64,000 nucleotides of DNA, taken from assembly GCA_030068145.1 (NCBI GenBank), contig JAPJBO010000080.1, positions 371,958 through 435,957 on the forward strand, written 5' to 3'. The stretch comes from Diplonema papillatum. Its lineage: Eukaryota > Euglenozoa > Diplonemea > Diplonemida > Diplonemidae. Of this stretch, positions 54,274 through 63,560 are shown one piece after another; position 1 is the stretch's first letter; each line of letters starts with the position of its first letter. Both the position numbers and the translations under genes were made by a program. A model generated the notes under the pieces. It did not search any database. It was given only the letters and a program-made list of their open reading frames with translations, and was not told the origin of the DNA.

Positions 54274-57200
54274 CTACGTCACAGCAGATGGAACGCGTCT
54301 GTTACGTCGCCGCGGAGGCGGCCTACGAGTGGGTGTCATTGTGGCCTCCCGGCCGGAGCCATCGTTGGATGACCCTTCGCTCGTTTCTTCGCGTTTGCGT
54401 CGGTTCGCGCGTCGGATGGACGCAGCCGGGGGCTGCGCATTGGGCGGCGTTCGTCGGGCGGGGGTGTTGGCCCGGAGTTGCGGCGTTGGCAGTTGAGTGC
54501 GTCGGCGCCGCCGCGCTGGGGGGGTGCGTGGGACGGAAGGGTCCTCCGCAGCACGCCGCCGCAGCGGCGCAGCGCGATCGATCGTTGGTGAGTCTCCCTG
54601 GCCGGAGCCGGAGGATTCCTCGCTCGTCTCCCCGCGTTTGCGTCGGAGCCCGCGTCGGGGCGCTGCCGGTGCCGGTTGAGGTCCCGCCGGAGGTGCAGGT
54701 GCCTCGTTCTCGTCGTCGGCGTCGTCCGGCCGGTCTCCCGCCCGGTGGTGGCCACTCCGGCAGCACACGGAGGCATTGGCGCAGCCGCCGCAACGCGTCA
54801 GGTGGTGCGCTCCGCAGCATTGCGTGAGGACACCGTCACCGGGCTCGTGGTGGTCCCGGCAACACTGCTCCGGCGTGCGCTGTGAGCTCGAGGCGCACAA
54901 CGGACACTTCTTCTTCGCGCACTTGTCGCAGACCTGAAAACGCCCTCGCGTCATGGCCTGCGACGCGGGCACCAGCACTGGGTGCGCAGAGCGTGTCAGC
55001 ACCGGCCTCCGCACCTCCCACTGCTGAGCGCGCTCAGCGCGTAGAGCCGAGTCGTACTGCGGGAACACGTCCCTACCCCACACTTGGCTTGTCAGCCCAC
55101 CGACGGGCAGGGCACGCGTGGCACAGGCCTCCAGGACAGCCGCCGTTTCCGCGCCCGCCGCGAAGACGGGACGTACTTGCAGCCCGCCAATCACCCGCGG
55201 CACACCGAGCGTGTGGAGGCTCTTCACCCTCTCCAGTCTCGCCGTCGGCAGCGGCGAGGGCAGCTTCAGAGTCTCGCATAGGCGGCACAGCACTGCGAGC
55301 ATCGCTCCTAGCCGCTGACCCCGTTCGGCCACCGATACGGGGCCAGCGGGGCGCTGAACCTTCGGCCTCTTGGGGCAGTGCTTGACATCCATCCCTGTGA
55401 ACAGCTCGAAGTCCAGAGCGAGCTCGATATTGATGCAGCGCCGCCAACCAGCCCTTCAGAGCGCGCATCATCGGGGCGCCAAAGTTCCATTTCCGCGGCG
55501 CATCCGGTAGGTCGTTGTACCGAAATCTGTGGGCGGTCGCCTGTGTGGAGGCGGCGAGCACCCAGGCGTGGGTCACCGGCGCGGACTTCCAGCGCGCAAG
55601 GCTCGCCTCAGTCCTGGCTGCAAGGATCGTTCCCATCATGCGATGCAGGGCCGTGGCATCAATATCCAGTCCCACGGTGATGACACCGTGCACCCGGGTG
55701 CAGGAGGGCCAGCGCGAGCGGTCAGCCCGTATGAGGGCCGCGAAGCAGTCCATTCTCCGGATGTTGCCGTACGCGGGGCATGCCCACCACAGGTGCTCCG
55801 CGGTGTCGGGGACCCGCAGCTCGCAGTCGGGGCAGTCACGGCCACGGGCCCGGGGAGCGCTTTCGCTGCTCGAGGTCACCTCGTCGAAAGCATCAGCTGA
55901 TGCGGTCCGATCGTCTTCGCCGCCGGAGGAGGGCCCGGAGGACCCTTCAGCAGAGGAGGAGGAGGCGGCGGGGGACGCGGCCGAACCGTCACCGCCGTCG
56001 CCGGAGTCGCCCCGGCGGTCTCCGTTGCCGGCGCCGCGCCCCCAGCGCGTTGCGTAGTAGACGCCGCCGGCCAGGATGGTCGTGAGGGCCTTCCGCAGCG
56101 CAGCACTCGCCGTCGCTCGGCGGCGTTCCTCGTTGGTGCGAACGTAGTCTACACCGTGCTGCACCCCGTCAAAGGACGGGCGCTCCGCAGCAAGCTGCGT
56201 CCAGGCGGACTGTCGCAGCTGCCCCCGCAACACATGGTGCCGCTCGGCCCGTCGCATGTCCAGCAGGACCCGCCCTTGCACTTTCATGGTGCCGAGGTCA
56301 AACCCGTCGTATTCGGCCCCGACCGGGGGGAGCCCGTCGGTGATCGCGATACCGACGGGACCCAAACCCCGTCCGAGCATCCCGCCCCGTTCGCCATACA
56401 GCCGGCAGATGCGCTTCATGCGTTCGCGCACGTTCGGCAACCGCTCGCACGAGTCCAGCAGTGAGCATAGCACCCAGTAAGGGCGCGCCAGCACGGGGTC
56501 GACCCGGTGGCCCTTCGCCAGGACGGTCAGCACCGCGGAAACGCTCCGGGAGGTGCCCCTGTTTACCGGCCCAAAGACCCCTCGCGCAATCCTCGTGCGG
56601 AGACTCTTCAGGCCCGCTTTCGTGAAGGGTGTGTACTGACACCCAGACAGTGCGCTGCCCAGCGTGCTGGAGCTCGCGATCTCGCACCGCTCGTCGAAGG
56701 GGAGTGGCGACAGACCTAACGCGTCCATCAGCCCACTCTGGGCCTCCAGCCGTGCGTCGTTGGTGCGGTCGCACCTCTTGGTCGAGGTGTTCAACCTGCC
56801 ACTCAGCACCTTCGTGGACGACACGGTGGGGAAGACCTCCTTGCCGTCGCCCTCGCCAATGTGCAGCGTGGACCGGTAGGGGCGCTGCATGCGTTGCTGC
56901 GTCTTGCCTTCGAGGATCCCGAGCGCTACCGTCTTCTTCACGTTCAGGCGCATGCCCGTAACGTCGCAGAACCGGCTCACAACGTCGACCGCCTTCTGCA
57001 CAGCGGGCTCGTTGGACGCGTGCAGTGTGGCGTCGTCGGCGTACGACTCCGACGCCACCGGCACCGCCCTCAGCATCACTGACAACAGCGCGTTGATCAG
57101 AATGACCGAGATCGGGCAGCCCTGCAGGATGCCGTTGGTGACCTCAAAGTAGGCCCCAACGCCTAGCGGCAGCTTGAACCGCCGCTTCAGCCCGCGGTAC

Positions 57201-59734
57201 ATCGCCTGCAACGGCTTGTGGATGCGGGCGTCCAGCCCCATCTCCTCCGCAAGTCGCAGAACAATCCCTTGCGGCACCCTGTCGAAGCACTTGGCAAAGT
57301 CCAAGGCCAGGACGACGAGCGACTTCGTCTCGTCGAGCAGCGTCTCCTCGACGAGCGTCGCCATCTCCATGAGGGCGTCGTCGCAGCGGTGTCCCGTCCG
57401 GAAGCCATGCTGGGTGGGGAGCGCCCACTCCTCCTGCCACGCCATGATGTCACGCAGCCTGCGGCACGCCCAAAGGCGGTACACGCAGCTGGTGACCGTG
57501 ATGGGCCGCATGTTGGTGGGCGATGGATCCTCGCTCTTTGGAATGAGCGACACCAACGCCGTCAGCAGCCCTTCTGGCCACCGCCCCTCCTTTTCAACCA
57601 GGTTGAAGAAGCTGGCGAAGGCGTCCATCAGTGGGACGGGCAGGGCTTTCAGCTCGTCCATGCGCCACCCGTCCACACCGCACGCCGAGGACTTCTTCTT
57701 CCTCTCTCGAAGGATGGTTCGCAGCTCCTCACCAGTGATGTCGGTGACTTGCATCGGCCGGTGTTGGACGTGCTCCCCAAAGGCCTTGGCGAAGTCGTCG
57801 TAGCTGGGCTCGGGGGTCTCCGGCGAGTACAGCCTCAGGATGGGGCCCCAAGCTTGCTGGAGGACATCATCCATCTCGTCGAGGTTCGCCGTAAGGCGGC
57901 CGCCATCAGCTCTGAGAGTGTCCGCCGAGGGCTTGGTGTCACCCCTCAGCATGGAAACCAGCGATCTGCGGTCCGTGGCGTACCTCTCTCGGAGCCCCTG
58001 GCGGGCTTGCCGTTCGCGGCTCTGCCTGGCCGCCGCATTGTGCTGGGCGCTCCGGGCTCTGACTCGATGCAGCATAGCCCGGGCGGCCTCGGCAGGCGGA
58101 GGTTCAGCCGGCGGCGGAGGTTCCCCTTCACACGTCAGCACCGGGATGCACCGCGCCCAACAAGCGCGCAGATCCTGCGGCACGACGAACGGCCCGGACA
58201 CCTCCAGGCGGCTTCGTGCGTGCACGTAGTGCATCAGCCGTGTGATGGCCTTGCCGTATTTCAGCTCGGCCTCGCACGTAACGCCCTTCCCCGGGCAGCT
58301 CCGGGCAACCGCCCGGACCCGCCTCGGCTCCCTCGCGAGGCCACGGCCTACATACGGGCGTGCCTTTGCCGCCGGCACATCGCACCTGTCGAGGAGATGC
58401 TGCTCGCATGCCGCCGAAAGCTCACCCCAAGCCAGCTCTACGTCCCCGTCTGCCAGTGCCCCCTCGAACGCCTCCAGCGAAGGCACAGGGGCGTCGGGCT
58501 TGCTCACCGGAGGGAGCGCACGTGGCACGGAGTAACGCAGCGTCATTTGGTTGAACGCCGGTAGCGACAGCTGCACGCAGACGCAGCGGTGGCTACCGAC
58601 GCTACCAACATTGAAGGTGCTGCACCCGGCAAATGCAAGGGCCGCAGACCTGTTCATCAGCGCATAGTCGATGCGCGTCTCCGCCTTCGACGTCGTATAA
58701 GTCGGAGGAGGCCGCACCGCGCCGTCGTGCTGCGCCTGCAGTTGCGCGGCATCGACCCAGCCATTGCCGAGCGCGCTCCGCAGCGCCGGAGACCTGTCCG
58801 TGTCCGTGTTCAGGTCCCCGAGGACGACAGCCGGGGCCCCTCCCACCATTGCCTGCGCGTCGAAGAGGACCGCCTGGAGCAGGCGTTCCCTGGCTGCCAT
58901 CGTATTCGGGCCGCAGGGGGCGTACACCACGAAGCAGTGTAGGAAAGTCTTTCCTGCTCCTAGCGCCACCATCATGTGCAGGACCCGTTCGGATGATCCC
59001 GCGATGGCGCCGTTGTGCACCGCATGTACGACCCCCGGCCGCCGGTTGATGGCGCCAATACCTCCGCCCATCGTTCCGAAGTTGGGGTTACCACCCCTGG
59101 GAGGTCGCGGGGGCCCCCACAGCGATCCCCATCTTCCAGAGTCGGCGGGGCATGGTTCCGCCAGGTACCTCGACATCTCGCCCTGCTGCTTCTTCGACAT
59201 CGCCGTCTCCAGGATGCCGATGACGTCCGCAGGGATGAGGCTACGCACCTCATCAACGTGGTTCGGGAAGGCGGTGGTGTTGATCACCGCAAGAGAGATC
59301 GTCGGAGCGGGCCCCGGGTTGGGGTGCACATCCCCGCACCTTCTCAGACGGAGCCTGGCGGTACCGCTCGCGGTACGGGCACTGTGGCGCGAAGGCAGCA
59401 AGAGGAAGATCAACAAGCGCAAAGTGCGACGACGTCGGGGGCCCTTGGCCTCGCGGCGAAATCCGTCACCGTCAGTGCGGCGGCGAATCGCCAGGCGAGG
59501 AGCCGGACAGAGGGGCGGCAGGGGGCGAGCCCGCCGTCGTGGAGAGCAGGGGGCGTGCCCATGGTGCCGGCACCGGTCCCCTTGGGCGGCCAGGAACAGT
59601 GGGAACGAGGCCCCGCTGAGGGTCGCGAGGCAGACGGCGCGGGCCGGCCCTGGGTTGGGGTGGACGTCCCCGCACCTCAGAAGGCGCAGATTGGCGGCAT
59701 CCCCGCCGGCACTGGCGTCGTGGTGCGATGGCAG
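54274..59734 (-). CDS. LINE B ORF2: 2A - linker - 2A - AP endonuclease - RT - zinc knuckle - Cys-rich end
   Basis: The frame opens directly after the ORF1 TGA (59735-59737) and has no ATG before the endonuclease. The first 2A-like motif RCGDVHPNPGP ends at 59645. After a linker of about 100 residues comes an identical motif ending at 59309. AP endonuclease motifs follow: IN...LETAM, VVLGDLNTD, RIDYALMN and GSHRC. RT runs at about 57760-56900 with LDFAKCFD, NGILQGCP and SYADDAT (about 57028-57048). CPDC...EHLWWAC lies at about 55779-55850. Near 55430 the alignment with LINE A (INIELALDFELFTG) jumps to the +1 frame, which runs to the stop at 54274 and encodes a Cys/His-rich cluster (CDKCAKKKCPLC, CCGAHH, CGGC) and a basic tail. 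There is no RNase H. Full length would be about 1820 residues. Confidence 0.85.
59309..59341 (-). other. 2A-like ribosome-skipping motif 2
   Basis: Codon-by-codon reading gives RCGDVHPNPGP. The core fits the known 2A pattern D-(V/I)-x-x-N-P-G-P, in which the ribosome skips the last Gly-Pro bond. Skipping here would release a protein starting with Pro directly before the endonuclease. Confidence 0.8.
59645..59677 (-). other. 2A-like ribosome-skipping motif 1
   Basis: Again RCGDVHPNPGP, preceded by LRLL. It lies 20 codons after the ORF1 TGA in the same frame, so it is reachable only by readthrough or non-AUG initiation. Confidence 0.8.
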
Positions 59735-59737
59735 TCA
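59735..59737 (-). promoter_or_regulatory. In-frame TGA between ORF1 and ORF2, candidate readthrough site
   Basis: ORF1 ends ...LCSKC and then TGA CTG. The +4 base C and the CT following it resemble the leaky UGA-CU context (UGA CUA is the best known). ORF1 and ORF2 are in the same frame (61666 to 59422 is a multiple of 3), and no stop occurs from 59734 to the 2A motifs. Confidence 0.55.
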
Positions 59738-61736
59738 ACACTTGCTGCACAGTTGGCATGCGAAGATGTCGCAGCCTTTGCACGCCCTCCGCACCTGCTT
59801 CGGCAGCTTCTCCTCCTTGCAGATGGCGCAAGTGAAGCCGTTTTTCGGTTTGCTCACGCGGCTCGTGTCGAAGGAGTGACGGTGGCCGCCCTGCTCCTGC
59901 CCGCCCGCGGTCGCATCGATGGCCGGTCCCCCCGTCATCTCTTCGTCCTCCCCAGACACGCGCAGGCGCTGGCGGGGCGGGGAGAGGGCGTTCACCACTC
60001 CTTCAACGACCCGCTGGAGGATACCGGGCTCCACGGTCGCCGCCTTGGCGGGCTCCTCAGGCTCTCGCCCCTTCCGCTTCGTGCCTTGTGTAGCCGGGGG
60101 CGAAGTCGCTGGGCCTGCGCCCGCTTCAGCCGCCGGCAGTTTCACGCGGCGCGTCTTGGCAGGCCCCCCGCCGGCCAGCTTCTTGCGGGCCTCCCGCGGC
60201 AGCTCGCTCCTGTCGTAGTCGTTCACGACGAGCGGCGGCGCGTTCCCCCGCTCCAGCACCCGGAACGGCGGCGGCTCAATCGTCGCCACCACGCACGTCC
60301 TGCTACCGCCGCGGACGAACGCTGAGACGGGCTCCACAGCCCAACCGGCCCGTCTCAGGTCCGCCACGACGTCTGCCTCGTGCTCACGCGGCTTGGCCCC
60401 GGTCACCATGAACCGAGGCGCCAGAACGAGCGGCGCCGCGGCGTGCTTCCCCGCCGCGGCGCGCACCTGTTCCAGCCCGCCGGCACCGCGCACACGCACG
60501 AGGAGGCGCTTCGTGCCGAGCACGAGCCCGCACCCGGCCCTGCCCGCCTTCCCCAGAATCGCCATGGCGGCCTCTCGCGAGACGTCCTCGCTGAGAGCTA
60601 CCACGGGCATCGCGTCGCGGGCGGCCTTTTCGATAGGCCGCCAGAACCCGCCGTCTCTGCCGGAGCCTTCGACGACGCCTTCCGCGTGGGCGCACGACAG
60701 GCGCACCAGAAGCTCGCGGCGGCCTCGCTGCGAGGTCAAGCCCCACATCGCGCCGGCCTCGAGCCGCGCCTTGGGGTACGCCGTCGTGACAGCGCGGCGG
60801 CAGAGACGTGTCATCGCCGCCAGCGGGTCACGTTCGACGCACTCCCAGACGCCGGGGGGCGCGTGTTTCCGGGCCACCACAAACGCGAGGACGGTGGTAG
60901 CCGCCACCCGGGGTTCGCCTCCGTCGGCGACCGCCTTCTCCGCCCGGGCCGTCACCCTGCCCAGCTGGCGTGCCTCGCCCTTCGTCCAGGCGTGCATCGC
61001 GCGCACTTGCCCGTCCTTCATCAGCACGTGCCGTAGCGTGCTTCCTTCGAACGCGTCGCGGCACAGCACCGCGAACCGCGCGGCCTTCTCCGAGCCTGCC
61101 AGCTGATCGGCGGCGTCGGCTGCCGCACCTACCGCATCGACGGCTGCGTCTGCGTTAGGGGCGACAACAACGCCCTCCTCCTTCCCTTCGATGTCGCCGC
61201 TTCCCAAGACTGGCACGTTCCAGTCCTCGGGGCTGACGTCGAAGACGGGGCGGCGCCTGGCGACCTCCACCCACGTCCCCTCCTGTCGCTGCTGCTGGCG
61301 CTGGGGCGTCGGTTGTTCCCCTTGCAGGCGGCTGCGGTTGCTGTTGTTGCTGTTGCTGTTGCTGTGCGGCGGCTTGTTGTTGTTGTTGTTGTTGTTGCGG
61401 CTGTTGTTGCCGTTGTCGCTGTCGTCGCTGCTGTTGCGGCTGTGGTTGTTGCTGTTGCTGTTGCTGTTGTGGTCGCTGCTGCTGTTGAGGTTGCTGCTGA
61501 TGCTGTTTCTGCGGCTGACGCTGCTGCTGCGCTTGCTGTTGTGGTTGCTGCTGCTGTTGCTGTTGTTGCTGTTGTTGCTGTCGTTGTTGCGCCGGCTCCC
61601 CGCTGTTCGCCTCGATCTGACGCCGGAGCAGCGTCGTGGCGACGTCGAGGATGCCGAAAACGGCATCCAGCTGGTCGCGGTTGGCGCGTTCCGCCATCCC
61701 GCGCGCTTCCTGGATCAGGGCGTTAATCCTGTCCAT
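59735..61736 (-). CDS. LINE B ORF1: polyQ N terminus, basic middle, C-terminal zinc cluster
   Basis: The first ATG (61736) opens MDRINALIQEARGMAERANR, a helical start, followed by a long Gln-rich tract (about 61590-61330). In this frame the protein would end near 61155. The remaining protein-like sequence (EGTWVEVARRRPVFDV onward) is in the frame of ATG 61666, one base further on, which turns the same tract into Asn/Ser. A switch near 61290-61330 restores one ORF1 of about 665 residues. It has an Ala/Arg-rich middle, then a KR-rich stretch, and ends in CAICKEEKLP...CKGC...CQLCSKC, a cross-brace-like zinc site, before TGA. ORF1 proteins of LINEs bind the element RNA. This one shows no recognisable RRM. 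Confidence 0.8.
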
Positions 61737-61883
61737 TTTGACGGAGCTACGGGTAGCCCGCGTTCTCTTCGCGGATGGGTACCGCTGTTGTGTTATGTTG
61801 GGTGTTTGTCCTGGATGAATTCCGGGCGCACTTTACCGGCCGCGTGAGCAGCCAATAAAGTACAGAAACTGTAGCTTTTAAAT

Positions 61884-61893
61884 CGTTGGTGGG
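61884..61893 (+). repeat. 10-bp target-site duplication of LINE B, right copy
   Basis: CACAAGGATT followed by AAACCCAGCCACCTGG, which is continuous with 30466 onward in gene 2. Confidence 0.9.
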
Positions 61894-62205
61894 CACAAGG
61901 ATTAAACCCAGCCACCTGGAAGGGACTAGTGATCTGGCACCTCAAGAACCACATCACAAAACTGTTGAGCACGACACACACATGTAAAGCTTACAGCGTT
62001 AGGTATAGATAACTACCTATACTCAACGAACCGCGATTTTTGCGGTTCAGCGTTACGTATAGGTAATTGCATGTAGGTGGGCACTGGACCAGCTTTAGGG
62101 TCCAATTTCAGGTGTCAAGTTTCGTTTGCAACACTCAACTTTTGTCTGGTTAGGAGCATTTGATTTCAGTGTGTGGTCCCATTTTGTTGTCTGATACACC
62201 GTGCA
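61894..62205 (+). repeat. Intron 2 segment of gene 3 shared with gene 2 (30460-30890)
   Basis: Same order of phrases as in gene 2 (CCACCTGGAAGGGACTAGTG, GCGATTTTTGCGGTTCAGCG, GGACCAGCTTTAGGGTCCA). The copy here is slightly shorter before the 11-bp repeat. Confidence 0.9.
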
Positions 62206-62490
62206 CGGCTCGACTCAGGCTCGACTCAGGCTTGACTCAGGCTCGACTCAGGCTCGACTCAGGCTCGACTCAGGCTTGACTCAGGCTCGACTCAGGCTCG
62301 ACTCAGGCTCGACTCAGGCTCGACTCAGGCTCGACTCAGGCTCGACTCAGGCTCGACTCAGGCTCGACTCAGGCTCGACTCAGGCTCGACTCAGGCTCGA
62401 CTCAGGCTCGACTCAGGCTCGACTCAGGCTCGACTCAGGCTCGACTCAGGCTCGACTCAGGCTCGACTCAGGCTCGACTCAGGCTCAGTC
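62206..62490 (+). repeat. 11-bp tandem repeat GGCTCGACTCA, about 25 copies
   Basis: Nearly pure array (two units have GGCTTGACTCA). The homologous place in gene 2 (about 30895-30945) has four to five units, so the array expanded here or shrank there. Confidence 0.97.
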
Positions 62491-62589
62491 TGTCTGAGTA
62501 TTTCTTCTAGGAGGGAAGTATTTCTCGCCAGACTCAGCCAGGATGCAAAGCATGATTTAAGCAAACTTTTACTCCAAAAAAATGCATAG

Positions 62590-62862
62590 GACGACTCTTA
62601 CCGTGAAGGGTGGAGTGAACAACGGGCTCGAACCTTTCAAAGCAGAGGACCCGACGTACATTCCCACTTCTGGAGGATCGGCGAGAGGGACGGCCAACCG
62701 CTGGAGTTTTTGAACGGGAAAGAGATGCTGACGATGCACCCGGCGGACGTGCGGATCCCGCAGAGGAACTGGTAGTCCGGCGACTACTTCATCGGCGTAC
62801 AGACCGCGGAGGACTTCACCCCCGCGTACTCGCAGGACATCAACGACTACCCGGCCTTTTTA
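62590..62862 (+). pseudogene. Broken copy of PL4 exon 3 in gene 3
   Basis: Acceptor phrase ATGCATAG|GACGAC is kept. Compared with exon 3 of gene 2, one base is lost in TTCCCACTTCTGG, a codon is lost after GAGGAC, and AACTGGTAGTCC gives a stop. Similarity ends at TACCCGGCC, as in 33983-34250. Flanking sequence to 62934 (GACTTGATGCTAGCATCAAA) also matches the gap before true exon 3 of gene 2, but then diverges. Confidence 0.9.
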
Positions 62863-62934
62863 TCTTTTTCTATTTTGCATCCCCTTTCTAGACAATATAT
62901 TCCTCGAAGATGACTTGATGCTAGCATCAAACAT

Positions 62935-63349
62935 AGTATGCGAGCAAAGCAAATAATGCGCAAATCAACTTCTTTTGAGAAACAGCAAATCAGATTTGCC
63001 TTTATTTGCCTATTATCGCTTTATTCTGCAAAATAAACGCCCTCGACCCAAAACGTGTTGAGATGCGGGGCGGTAAATCGGCGTTTATTGTCCCGCATGA
63101 TTACATCCAAAACGTGTGGGAGCGTAAAAAAAAATGGGGTCTGCGGGGCAATAAATTCGTTTATGCCCCGACGCGTTTTTACACTGAGATACTCTCAGAA
63201 AAGTGCGTGTAATAAAGTCGTATAAGATCGAAGATCTTAGAAGATTAATACTATTCCGACGAGAACTAATACTTGTACAAAGGTTATTGCCCCGTCGCAC
63301 CCGAGAAAAACACCGTAATTTTACCCCTCGCTTGCCCACCCACCATTTT
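62935..63349. other. No supported gene; insertion relative to gene 2
   Basis: At the point where gene 2 continues to exon 3, unrelated AT-rich sequence begins, with partly inverted CCAAAACGTGT / GGGGCGGTAAATCGGCGTTTA phrases. It may be another insertion. Confidence 0.5.
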
Positions 63350-63560
63350 TTTTTACATAAGCGCCAGCTTGAAAGGAAATGCTCGACGATGCTGCCCGAC
63401 AAAGAACAGAAGGGAACCCAAGTGCTGTAACTACCGAACCACGTGTGGAACGGACGTGGGGTCATGCGGGTCTACCCCGACACGACAAATCACACAAACG
63501 CAACAGGTCAAAGTCCTGAGTGAGAAAGCAACACACGGTGGTGTAAGCGAAGAACAAAAA
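63350..63560 (+). repeat. Dispersed repeat R2
   Basis: Near-identical to 15962-16170 and preceded by a T-run. Confidence 0.9.

Larger units (their letters stand above)
54202..61883 (-). mobile_element. LINE B: full-length non-LTR retrotransposon with 2A motifs
   Basis: A 7682-bp minus-strand element between CACAAGGATT duplications, inserted in intron 2 of gene 3 at a site empty in gene 2. It has a 147-bp 5' UTR (61737-61883), ORF1, an in-frame TGA, and ORF2 with AP endonuclease, RT and Cys-rich C-terminal parts. Its 3' end is ACTAATGCAACAAATTTAC, without poly-A. Both ends are complete by comparison with the empty site. Two frameshifts (ORF1 near 61310, ORF2 near 55430) mean that this copy may be inactive unless they are recoded. 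Confidence 0.93.

Noticed and set aside
59735-59737. UGA read as selenocysteine or as a sense codon in a variant genetic code
   Set aside because: PL4 gene 1 ends at TGA directly after its tail, so UGA acts as a stop here. No selenocysteine insertion element was recognised. Readthrough is the simpler idea.
51416-61106. Plus-strand frames of 200-450 codons over the LINEs
   Set aside because: They mirror the minus-strand retrotransposon genes and have only Arg/Pro/Ala-rich composition without motifs.
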